Below are positions 1-6,443 of a stretch of 12,145 bases of DNA, in pieces. This DNA is from Thermoplasmata archaeon. Lineage in GTDB: Archaea; Thermoplasmatota; Thermoplasmata; Lutacidiplasmatales; UBA184. The position numbers and the translations under genes are program-made. The stretch is taken from contig JASHVP010000130.1 of the NCBI GenBank assembly GCA_030044475.1, positions 1 through 12,145 on the forward strand, in the 5' to 3' direction. The notes under the pieces are model-generated. The model was not told where the DNA came from and made no database searches. It worked only from the letters and a program-made list of their open reading frames with translations. The first letter of the stretch is position 1, and every line of letters starts with the position of its first letter.

Positions 1-3000
1 CGGTTCGGCGGGCGCGGGCGCTCCCGCCGGTCCGGACGGCGACGACGCCGATGGCGCCTCGGCGGCCGGGGGAGTCCGGGGACGCGGCCGTCGGCGATTG
101 AGGGCGATCAGCCCTCCCAGGAGCACGATGACGCCCACCCCGATCGCCGCCACGACCCACCATGGGAACGTCGAGGTCGAGCTGCTCGACGGGGGCGGGG
201 GCCCGGGCGCCGTCGCGTTCACGGTGAACAGGATCGAGGCGGCCGAACCGCCGGCCATGACCGTCACGAAGTAGTCCCCGACCTGCGCTCCCTTCGGCAC
301 CTGGAAGGTGCAGGAGAAGGCGCCGTTGGAGTCGGTGTCCCCCGCGCAGAGCACGATCGAGGAGGTGAGGGTCAGGGTGTAGCTCGCGTTGCTCGCGAGC
401 CCGGTCCCGGAGGCCGTGACGTTCGCGAGCACCGGCGCCGCCCCCGTGGACAGAAGCAGGGTCGGGGCGACGGCCAGGTCGACGAGGCGGAGCCAACCGC
501 CCTCCGTGACCGTGATCGCGTGCGTTCCGTTGGGGGCCCCCGGTACCCGGAACGTGCAACTGAACGTGCCGAGCACCGTGGTCGTGGTCCCGCCGCAGAG
601 GGGAGTCGAGGCGTTCCAGCTGACCGAGACGGCGGCGGTTCCGTCGAATCCCGTTCCGGACGCGGTGACCCGCCCACCGACCGGGGCCACGCTCAGGTTG
701 AGGGCGGCGGAGGGGACGACCGAGAACGACGTCGTCGCGGACGAGGTGCCGCCGGTCAGTCCGACCTGATGCGCCCCGGCCACGGTCGACGGCACGGTGA
801 AGGTGCAGTTGTAGTCGCCGTTCGGGGACGACGTCGACGGACCCGTACACGGCAGCGTGCTCGAGTCCCAGCTCGCTGCGACGGACACGGCGGCCTCCAG
901 ACCCGTGCCGCGGACCGTGACCGGGTCGTTCACGACCCCGGTGCCGGGGCTCACCGCCGCGGACGGTTCGACCGTGAACACCGCCGTCGCGAAGTCGACC
1001 CCGTCGGACCCTCCGACCGTCGTGGCCCCCGCCGGGGACGCCGGGACGACGAACCCGCAGCTCGCGCTGCCATCGGCTCCCGACGCCCCGGTGCAGATCG
1101 AGCTGCCCGCCCAGGAGACCTCGACCGACGACGACGCCGCGAAGCCGAGCGCGTCGACGGTCACGGACGTCCCGACCGGCCCCTGGGTCGAGTTGAGCGA
1201 CAGCGACGGGGTCACCTCGAAGACGGCCGTCGGGGCGAAGTTGCTTTGGGCGACCGTCAAGGTGTGGTTGCCGGCCGGCGCGGCCGGCACGAAGAAGACG
1301 CAGGCGAACTCCCCGCTGGTATCGGTCGTGCCTTCGCAGACCGCGAACGTCGCATTCCACTGGAGGGTGTACGGGGCGCTCGCCCCGAGACCGCCCGCGT
1401 TCGCCGAGGCCAGGTCGCCGACCCCCCCGGAGCCGGGGGTCAACGACAGCACGGACGTCACGTCGAACTGGGCGACCGCGACCAGGATGCCGTTCCGCGA
1501 GACGTCGATGTAGTAGGTGCCGCCCGCCGTGGACGGCACGGCGATCGTGACCTCCCCGGGGACGTTGCCACTCCCGTCGGTCGTGAAGCTGGTGGAGCCT
1601 CCGGACGGACACGCCGCGACCGCCGGCTCGAAGCAGTAGGCGTACGATGTGTCGGCGAGGTACTGCGCGCCGGAGAGACCGATCGAGGTCCCCGCCGGGC
1701 CGCCGGACGGGTCGAGGACGAGAGTCGCGGTCGTGATCGTGAAGGGGGCCGAGGCGACGTAGCTACCGGACTCCGAGACGTCGACGTAGTACTGACCGGC
1801 CGCGACGCTGGGCGCGGTCAGGTTCGTGTGGGCCGGGATGTTCCCGTTCGTGTCGGTCAGGAACGCGGAGCCGGTCGGGCAGGCCGAGATGTTCGCCTGG
1901 AGGCAGGCGGTATAGAACGTCGAACCGAGGAACCCGGACCCCGTCAGCATGATCGAGGTGGAAGGGACGCCGCCCGCCGGACTGACGGAGAGCGCCGGAG
2001 CGACGGTGTAGGTCACCGTCGGGGCGAAGCTGCCCTCTTCGACGGTGATCGTGTGGGCCCCTTGGGGGGCGCCGGGGACGGTGAACGTGCACGAGAGGCT
2101 CCCCAGGGTGTCCGTCGACGCCGTGCAGACGGTCGTGGTCGAGTTCCAGAGGACGGAGAACGCGGACGACGCATCGAATCCCGCGCCGGCCACCGTCACG
2201 GACCGACCGACGTTCCCTGCATTGGGGCTGATCGAAGCGCGCGGCGAGATCGAGAACGTGGCGACCGGCGCGTTCGACGCTTCGGTCGCGGTCACCTGAT
2301 GGGTGCCCGCCGGCGCGGCCGGGACGGTGAACGAGCAGCCGAATCCGCCGGTGGCGTTCGTCGTTCCCGCGCACAGCGTCGTCGACGAGTTCCAGGTGAC
2401 CGTGTACGAGGCGGACGCGTCGAATCCGGCCCCGCTGGCCGAGGCGGTCGACCCGACCGTTCCACTGACCGGGGCGACCGACACGTCGGGGACGACCGAG
2501 AAATCCGCGGACGCCGAATTCGTCCCATCGGAGACCGTGACCAGGTTGTCCCCGGCCACGGCCGCCGGGACCGTGAACGTGCACGAGAAGTCCCCGTGCC
2601 CGTCGCTCGAGAGCCCGCCCGCGCTGCAGGTCGAGACCGGAGCCCCGGCGAACGAGAGGCTCAGGGCGGTCAGGGCGGCGTATCCGGCCCCGCTCGCGGT
2701 CAGCGCGGTCCCGACGACCCCGCTCTCGGGGGAGAGCCCGACGTTCGGGGGACCGACCACGAACGCGGCGGTCGCATTGTTCGTGCCGTCGCTTGCCGTG
2801 ACATTGTAGGTCCCCGCGGGGACCACGGGCACCGGGAACGTGCAGTTGAACCCGCCCGTCGCGTTGGACGTCAGTGAACCGGCCGAGCAGGCGCCGATCG
2901 CGCTTCCGCCGAACTTGAGCGAGATGGGGGACGCCGGCGCGAAGCCCACCGCCGTGGCGTCGGCCGCGCTCTGAACGGTCCCGCTCGCGGGCACCACCGA

Positions 3001-3441
3001 CAGCGACGGCGGAAGGATCACGTACGTCACGTTCGACTCGTTCACGCCGTCGGTGGCGTTGATGAGATACGAGCCGGACGGGAACACCGGAACCGTCAGC
3101 ACGCAGCTGAAATTGCCCGTCGCGTTGGTGAGCAGTCCGCCGGCACTGCACGACGTGACGGAAGCGGTCCCGAACGTCAGCGTGATCGAGGCGGCGGGGG
3201 CGAACCCCCCCCCGGTGACGTTCGTCATGGATCCGACGTAGCCCGTGGCCGGGGTCGCATTGATCGAGGAGTTGCCGGCGGTGCCAGGGTAGGGCGGGAT
3301 CGAGCTTGCGACGAGCCCCATCCCGGAGGTGGGGGCGAGCCGGACGGGGGTTCCGGAACTGAGCACTGTGGCCGCGGCCACGGTACTCGTCAGAAGGGCC
3401 ACGGTCAGCCCGACCAGCAGGGCGGCCCGAACCGCGGTCAT
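1..3441 (-). CDS. Large cell-surface protein with twelve Ig-like (IPT/TIG-like) repeats and a C-terminal membrane anchor; 3' end outside the window
   Basis: The frame is open for 1147 codons from an ATG at 3441 to the window edge with no stop, so the C-terminus is missing. The start is supported by GAGG six bases upstream. Residues 1-24 form a Sec signal peptide: MTAVRAA, a Leu/Val-rich core, then an AAA cleavage region. About residues 48-1075 are twelve repeats of 82-92 residues, each with a version of GxFxCxFxVPxxPxGxHxVTV. Next come a Pro/Ser linker (PGPPPPSSSSTSTFP), one transmembrane helix at about 1094-1114 (WWVVAAIGVGVIVLLGGLIA), an Arg-rich stop-transfer (NRRRPRPR) and a Pro/Ala tail. 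The protein should therefore be exported and anchored with nearly all its mass outside. I count about 27 N-x-S/T sequons, so heavy N-glycosylation is likely. Its role is unknown: adhesion, S-layer or envelope structure, or ligand binding are all possible. There is no catalytic motif and no LPxTG in the visible part. Family is moderately sure; export and anchoring are well supported. Confidence 0.88.
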   Translation of the reverse strand, partial: MTAVRAALLVGLTVALLTSTVAAATVLSSGTPVRLAPTSGMGLVASSIPPYPGTAGNSSINATPATGYVGSMTNVTGGGFAPAASITLTFGTASVTSCSAGGLLTNATGNFSCVLTVPVFPSGSYLINATDGVNESNVTYVILPPSLSVVPASGTVQSAADATAVGFAPASPISLKFGGSAIGACSAGSLTSNATGGFNCTFPVPVVPAGTYNVTASDGTNNATAAFVVGPPNVGLSPESGVVGTALTASGAGYAALTALSLSFAGAPVSTCSAGGLSSDGHGDFSCTFTVPAAVAGDNLVTVSDGTNSASADFSVVPDVSVAPVSGTVGSTASASGAGFDASASYTVTWNSSTTLCAGTTNATGGFGCSFTVPAAPAGTHQVTATEASNAPVATFSISPRASISPNAGNVGRSVTVAGAGFDASSAFSVLWNSTTTVCTASTDTLGSLSCTFTVPGAPQGAHTITVEEGSFAPTVTYTVAPALSVSPAGGVPSTSIMLTGSGFLGSTFYTACLQANISACPTGSAFLTDTNGNIPAHTNLTAPSVAAGQYYVDVSESGSYVASAPFTITTATLVLDPSGGPAGTSIGLSGAQYLADTSYAYCFEPAVAACPSGGSTSFTTDGSGNVPGEVTIAVPSTAGGTYYIDVSRNGILVAVAQFDVTSVLSLTPGSGGVGDLASANAGGLGASAPYTLQWNATFAVCEGTTDTSGEFACVFFVPAAPAGNHTLTVAQSNFAPTAVFEVTPSLSLNSTQGPVGTSVTVDALGFAASSSVEVSWAGSSICTGASGADGSASCGFVVPASPAGATTVGGSDGVDFATAVFTVEPSAAVSPGTGVVNDPVTVRGTGLEAAVSVAASWDSSTLPCTGPSTSSPNGDYNCTFTVPSTVAGAHQVGLTGGTSSATTSFSVVPSAALNLSVAPVGGRVTASGTGFDGTAAVSVSWNASTPLCGGTTTTVLGTFSCTFRVPGAPNGTHAITVTEGGWLRLVDLAVAPTLLLSTGAAPVLANVTASGTGLASNASYTLTLTSSIVLCAGDTDSNGAFSCTFQVPKGAQVGDYFVTVMAGGSAASILFTVNATAPGPPPPSSSSTSTFPWWVVAAIGVGVIVLLGGLIALNRRRPRPRTPPAAEAPSASSPSGPAGAPAPAEP
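217..3300 (-). repeat. Twelve tandem ~85-residue Ig-like domain repeats within the surface protein
   Basis: The coding strand shows a degenerate repeat with a period of about 244-276 bp. The conserved GxFxCxFxVP segment recurs near 3098, 2832, 2572, 2326, 2080, 1818, 1542, 1291, 1047, 797, 549 and 301. Ten repeats carry a cysteine pair with 11-14 residues between (14 in repeats 1-3, 11 in most others). Repeats 6 and 7 (about 1490-1990) instead carry C-x7-C and lack the GxFxC cysteine. Most repeats open with a PxxGxVGTxVTxSGTGF-like segment, as in IPT/TIG or bacterial Ig-like folds. The repeats are divergent rather than near-identical, so the expansion is old. Confidence 0.85.
3205..3213. repeat. 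Nine-base C/G homopolymer inside the surface protein gene
   Basis: Nine consecutive C on the plus strand are exactly three GGG glycine codons (residues 77-79) of the minus-strand surface gene, within its first repeat. A one-base slip would shift the frame near the N-terminus. Confidence 0.9.
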
Positions 3442-3580
3442 CGCGATCCTCGAGCGGCCGACCGGCGTGTGGGACGACCCCCCGATCGCGCGGATTCGAT
3501 GCTGGCGTGTCACAGCGGTTCCACGACTTCGCCGAGTAGCACCGGTGGGCCGGTGTCGGAGAATAGACGGGGGGTTTCCG

Positions 3581-3590
3581 AAGATAAACT
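3581..3590 (-). promoter_or_regulatory. Possible TATA-like element for the surface protein gene
   Basis: In the 198 bp gap between the two minus-strand genes (3442-3639) the minus strand reads AGTTTATCTT, one of the few AT-rich patches in this GC-rich stretch. An archaeal TATA box here would place the transcript start near 3559 and give a leader of about 120 bases before the ATG at 3441. A second AT patch (GAATAACC, about 3601-3608) lies just upstream. I see no convincing terminator for the channel gene in this gap and no small gene. Confidence 0.3.
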
Positions 3591-3639
3591 CTTGGAGCGC
3601 GGTTATTCGTCGGGGGCGGTCGACCCGGGGTCCGGCGGT

Positions 3640-4818
3640 TTAGGGGCTCCCCGGGCCGGGCGCGGACGGGGGCGGCTGCAGCGCCGCCTGGCTCACGAGC
3701 TTGGCGGCGACTTTCACGAGGCTGAGCGCCTCGCTGGCGCCCGCCCGTCGGAGCTTGGCCAGGGAGCTGTCCGTCGCCCCGACCGCCACGATGCGCAGGG
3801 TCGGGTTCAGGCCTCGGGCCGTCATCACGGTGAGGAGGTTCTCCGCGTCGGTGTCCTGGGCCACGACCATGGCGCGGGCCCGATCGATCCCGACGTACCG
3901 CAGGGAGTCGTCCGTCGCGGGGTCGCCGTGATACGTCCGCCAGCCCTCGGCCTTCAGGACGTCGAGCGCGGACTGGTCCGAGGAGACGATGACGCTCCGG
4001 ACGCCCGCCTCCCGCAACGTGTCGGCCGTCGCCCGGGCTTCCGGCGAGGCTCCGCAGATGATCACGTGATCGCGGAGTTCTTCCATCTGGGCCCGTTCGA
4101 GCCGTTGCGCGATCCCGGCCAGCCGCCGCTCGAGGAACGGCAGGAAAAGGACGACCACCGCGGATAAGAACGTTCCCACGCCGAGGAGCACGAGGATCAC
4201 GACGTAGTAGCGCGCGGTGTCGGTCAGCGGCGTGTAGTTCGAACCGTTGGTCGAGATCGTCGTGACGGTGAAGTAGAGGGCGTCGCCCCACCCCTGGATG
4301 CCCGGCGCCGGGGAGAACTGGTCGCCGAGCCATCGGGCGCCCACCATGCCGAAGAGGAGGGTCAGCAGGGCGGTGACGATCACGAGCAGCTGCGTCGCTT
4401 CGGGCCCCGTGCCGCCCCCCCGGAAGAATCCCGACCGATACGGCACGATCGTCGCCACGACGAGGGTCGCCGCGGCCGCGGAGACGATCGAGAAGACGTT
4501 CGGGCTGAGAATGGCGATCCCGATCGTCATCGTGGGGGCGAGGAGCGAGAACACCCAGGCGACCGGGCTCCGGTCCCGGATCCGGAACGACAGGGCGAGC
4601 AGGAGCAGGCCCGCGATGACGTCGAACGGGGGGTCGTATCCGCCGAGCGGGTCCGAGTAGATGTCATGGGGGATGAGCGTCGCCGAGAGAAACCCGCAGA
4701 CGACCAGGAGCCCGCCGACGGCCGCCGCCGCCGCCCCCAGGTAGGGCGCCCGAGACGCCAGCCGGAGCAGACCGGGTCCCGCGGGCGGGCGCGGGTCCCA
4801 AATCCGACCGAAGCCCAT
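3640..4818 (-). CDS. Potassium-channel-like membrane protein with RCK (TrkA-N) domain and an aberrant selectivity filter
   Basis: The 392-residue protein has an N-terminal membrane part with hydrophobic segments at about 29-49, 66-79, 87-104, 108-126 and 141-161. A pore module follows: pore helix (ALYFTVTTIS) at 179-189, filter region 190-195, and inner helix at about 204-226. A charged linker (LERRLAGIAQRLERAQMEELRD) leads to an RCK domain at 251-380, which starts HVIICGASPEA and has HGDPATDDSLRYVGIDRARAMVVAQDTDAEN. The layout matches Kch/MthK-type ligand-regulated K+ channels. Three oddities stand out. The filter reads TNGSNY where these channels have TVGYGD. The nucleotide loop is GASPEA rather than GxGxxG, as also in MthK and E. 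coli Kch. The protein ends after RCK-N with a Pro-rich tail, so there is no RCK-C (TrkA-C) domain. No Arg-rich voltage sensor is visible. It may conduct other ions, or be a non-conducting sensor. The start at 4818 has GAGGA directly before ATG. Fold assignment is strong; K+ selectivity is doubtful. Confidence 0.88.
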   Translation of the reverse strand: MGFGRIWDPRPPAGPGLLRLASRAPYLGAAAAAVGGLLVVCGFLSATLIPHDIYSDPLGGYDPPFDVIAGLLLLALSFRIRDRSPVAWVFSLLAPTMTIGIAILSPNVFSIVSAAAATLVVATIVPYRSGFFRGGGTGPEATQLLVIVTALLTLLFGMVGARWLGDQFSPAPGIQGWGDALYFTVTTISTNGSNYTPLTDTARYYVVILVLLGVGTFLSAVVVLFLPFLERRLAGIAQRLERAQMEELRDHVIICGASPEARATADTLREAGVRSVIVSSDQSALDVLKAEGWRTYHGDPATDDSLRYVGIDRARAMVVAQDTDAENLLTVMTARGLNPTLRIVAVGATDSSLAKLRRAGASEALSLVKVAAKLVSQAALQPPPSAPGPGSP

Positions 4819-4829
4819 TCCTCGGTCGG
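4804..4829 (-). promoter_or_regulatory. Hairpin enclosing the start codon of the channel gene
   Basis: On the minus strand CCGACCGA and TCGGTCGG form a perfect 8 bp stem around the ten-base loop GGAATGGGCT. The loop holds the ATG start and part of the adjacent purine-rich GAGGA. If it folds in the mRNA, it could present or restrict the initiation region. The arms are exact; a regulatory role is inference. Confidence 0.4.
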
Positions 4830-4904
4830 GAGCCTCCCGCGGGCGATAAGCTCACCGCGGGCCGGGCGTTCCGACGGGGGCCCCGTCGCGAACCGGGCGC
4901 CCGG
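4827..4904. other. Palindrome cluster in the divergent intergenic region
   Basis: The 203 bp between the divergent channel and hotdog genes (4819-5021) contains three dyads: CGGGAG-c-CTCCCG at 4827-4839, CGACGGGG-g-CCCCGTCG at 4872-4888, and the perfect 12-mer CCGGGCGCCCGG at 4893-4904. They could be operators for one or both genes, but GC-rich DNA makes such dyads by chance more often. I see no convincing TATA box here; AGCTTATC at about 4846-4853 on the minus strand, 28-35 bases before the channel ATG, is the nearest candidate. From 4905 to 5021 I see nothing else definable. Confidence 0.3.
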
Positions 4905-5021
4905 CGTCCTCCCGGACCCGCGATTGGATTGGTCTCGAGCTCGCCAGGACCTCGACCGCCCGCCCGGACGGTTCCGAACCCGCATCGGAAGGCGGAAGAG
5001 CCGTCCCCCGCTCGCTCGGTG

Positions 5022-5510
5022 ATGGTCGACCTCGAGAACCCGGCGGACAACCCGTGCTTCGGATGCGGGCCGAACCACCCCCGGGGGCTTCGGCTGAAGT
5101 TCTCCGAGGAGACCGCGGAGGACGGCCAACGCGAGATCGTCACGCACTTCGAGCCCCAACCGGACGAGATCGGGTGGCCGACGCTGTTCCATCACGGCCT
5201 CCAGTTCCTGGTCCTGTACGAGGTGTCGTACTGGGCGGCGCTGACGTTGGGGGGCCGGCTGATGGTGAGCGAGGGCCCGATCGACTACACGGCCGCACGA
5301 TTGGCGCGGGTCGGAGTGCGTCACGTCGCCCGCGCCCGGCTGGACGGGACCCGGGAGGGCCGTCTCCGGATTCGCGCCGCCAGCGCGACGGAGGCCGGAA
5401 AACCGTGCGCCAGCCTCGCCTCGGGCTGGCGGGACGCCGACCCCGAGAGCGTCCGCCGGGCCGGGATCCCGCTGCCCCCGTACCTCGCGTCTGAGTTGCG
5501 CCCCCGGTGA
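5022..5510 (+). CDS. PaaI-like hotdog-fold protein, probable acyl-CoA thioesterase family
   Basis: This is a 162-residue protein. The N-terminal signature CFGCGPNHPRGLRLKF (residues 12-27) is typical of PaaI/4HBT-superfamily hotdog proteins, as are the following segments: VTHFEPQPDEIGWPTLFHHG (40-59), a hydrophobic helix with E67, and GPIDYTAARLARVG (85-98). Family members hydrolyse acyl-CoA or related thioesters in the cytoplasm. The usual HGG...D/E active-site motif appears here as HHGLQFLVLYE: His and the acidic residue remain and one Gly is replaced. Length is normal for the family. The ATG at 5022 gives the usual short lead before the Cys motif; a GTG directly before it and an upstream ATG at 4929 would add only a non-conserved-looking Pro/Ser extension. 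No strong ribosome site is seen. Upstream it is divergent from the channel; 96 bp downstream begins the glycosylation cluster. Substrate unknown. Confidence 0.8.
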   Translation: MVDLENPADNPCFGCGPNHPRGLRLKFSEETAEDGQREIVTHFEPQPDEIGWPTLFHHGLQFLVLYEVSYWAALTLGGRLMVSEGPIDYTAARLARVGVRHVARARLDGTREGRLRIRAASATEAGKPCASLASGWRDADPESVRRAGIPLPPYLASELRPR

Positions 5511-5543
5511 CCCGAACCGGGGGAGCCCCGGCGTCAGTTGCCA

Positions 5544-5559
5544 CGAAATTCGCATATAC
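5544..5559 (+). promoter_or_regulatory. Archaeal-type BRE/TATA promoter of the glycosylation cluster
   Basis: CGAAA (5544-5548) followed by CGCATATAC (5551-5559) is a purine-rich BRE plus TATA-like element in otherwise GC-rich DNA, right after the hotdog gene ends. Archaeal spacing predicts transcription from about 5580-5586. This gives a leader of about 25 bases before the GTG at 5607, or a leaderless transcript if the GTG at 5586 is used. It rules out the in-frame TTG at 5538 as the start. Confidence 0.55.
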
Positions 5560-5594
5560 CCGAGGCCTGCATCCCTCTCCGAGCGGTGAGCACC

Positions 5595-5600
5595 AGGGGA
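5595..5600 (+). promoter_or_regulatory. Ribosome binding site that decides the GTG start at 5607
   Basis: AGGGGA ends six bases before GTG 5607. The same six-base gap is seen between GAGG and ATG in the surface gene and between GGTGGAG and ATG in the next GT2 gene. The other candidate, GTG 5586, has no such site. Confidence 0.55.
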
Positions 5601-5606
5601 ATCTCA

Positions 5607-6368
5607 GTGCCGGGTCTGAGCATCGTCATCCCTGCATGGAACGAGGAGGACCGGCTCGCTCGCACGCTCTCTCGCTATGTCCCGTCGCTGGAGTCGCGGG
5701 GCGAACCGTTCGAGGTGATCGTCGTCTCGGACGGAATGCGGGACCGCACCGCGGACGTCGCCGAGGCGTGGGCGTCGCGCGGGGTCCGATCGCTGCGCTT
5801 TTCGAATCGATTGGGGAAGGGCGGCGCGATCCTGGCGGGGTTCCGCGAGGCGCGGTACGAGTACGTGGGATACCTCGACGCGGACGGTCCGATCCCCCCC
5901 GAGCAGATCTACGGGCTGGTCGACTCTCTGCGGGACGTCGATTGCGTCGTGGCCTCGCGCTGGATCCGCGGCGCCACGGGGGTCGAGGCGGAACCGCTCT
6001 TCAACCGGCTCGCCGGCCGCGGCTGGAACTTCCTCGCGCGCTCGTTGCTCTTCCTCCCGTTGCACGACACCCAGTGCGGCGCGAAGTTCCTCAAGCGGTC
6101 GTTCGTCGTCTCGGTCCTCCGCACTGTCACGTTGACCAACCGCGCCTTTGACGTCGACTTCCTCTACCACGTCCGCAAGGCGGGGGGGACGTTGCGGGAG
6201 GTGCCCGTCGACTGGACGCACGACCCCGATACGCGGCTCCCGATCGGACGGGCAATCCCGATCATGTTCATCTCCCTCGTCGGAGTGCGCGCGATGAATC
6301 TCCCGATCGGACGGCGCGTACCGGCGCGGTTGATCGAGTGGTTCAACCGCGAGTGGGGCCACCAGTAG
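5607..6368 (+). CDS. GT2 glycosyltransferase, ALG5-like dolichyl/polyprenyl-phosphate sugar synthase
   Basis: This 253-residue GT-A fold enzyme opens with LSIVIPAWNEEDRLARTL (4-21). It has VIVVSDGMRDRTADVA (37-52), FSNRLGKGGAILAGF (65-79), the metal-binding DADG (91-94), HDTQCGAKFLKR (153-164) and the acceptor-side segment NRAFDVDFLYHVRKAG with REVPVDWTHD (178-206). This combination is typical of ALG5-type dolichyl-phosphate glucosyltransferases, which transfer a sugar from a nucleotide sugar to a polyprenyl phosphate on the cytoplasmic face. No transmembrane helix is obvious, so it is probably membrane-associated. The nucleotide-binding DDGS usual in the family reads SDGM here. Start GTG 5607 is chosen for its AGGGGA site and the usual short N-terminus; GTG 5586 would add seven residues. 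It is first in the cluster and likely supplies a lipid-linked donor to the GT-C-like protein downstream. The sugar is unknown. Confidence 0.85.
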   Translation: MPGLSIVIPAWNEEDRLARTLSRYVPSLESRGEPFEVIVVSDGMRDRTADVAEAWASRGVRSLRFSNRLGKGGAILAGFREARYEYVGYLDADGPIPPEQIYGLVDSLRDVDCVVASRWIRGATGVEAEPLFNRLAGRGWNFLARSLLFLPLHDTQCGAKFLKRSFVVSVLRTVTLTNRAFDVDFLYHVRKAGGTLREVPVDWTHDPDTRLPIGRAIPIMFISLVGVRAMNLPIGRRVPARLIEWFNREWGHQ

Positions 6369-6430
6369 GTTCCTCGGGCGACCTCGCGAGCGGATCTCCT
6401 CGGTCGAGATGACGCCATGACCCGTCGCGG

Positions 6431-6437
6431 GGTGGAG
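6431..6437 (+). promoter_or_regulatory. Ribosome binding site favouring ATG 6444
   Basis: GGTGGAG ends six bases before ATG 6444. The earlier in-frame ATG at 6417 is preceded only by a weak GAG. The site supports the shorter start, which puts the conserved VSVIVPT strand three residues from the N-terminus. Confidence 0.5.
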
Positions 6438-6443
6438 ACGTCG

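Noticed and set aside
520..2877. Long plus-strand open frame of 785 codons opposite the surface gene
   Set aside because: Its product is almost only Arg, Gly, Asp, Glu and Ala with no hydrophobic core, as expected for a shadow frame in GC-rich DNA. The minus strand has a coherent signal peptide, repeats and anchor.
217..3300. Regular ~250 bp periodicity considered as a CRISPR-like or satellite array
   Set aside because: The units are divergent, fully coding in one frame and match Ig-like protein repeats.
3442..3639. Terminator or small RNA between channel and surface genes
   Set aside because: I found no stem followed by a T-run and no convincing conserved structure. Only two AT-rich patches stand out.
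1763..4333. Minus-strand open frame of 856 codons spanning two real genes
   Set aside because: It is Arg/Pro/Gly-rich low-complexity sequence and crosses the channel stop, the intergenic gap and the surface gene in another frame.
4929..5021. N-terminal extension of the hotdog protein from ATG 4929
   Set aside because: The added 31 residues are Pro/Ser/Arg-rich and unlike the family. ATG 5022 gives the usual start just before the Cys motif.
5538..5606. TTG 5538 as start of the ALG5-like gene
   Set aside because: It lies upstream of the TATA element at 5553-5559, so it would not be in the transcript. The GTG at 5607 has a good ribosome site.
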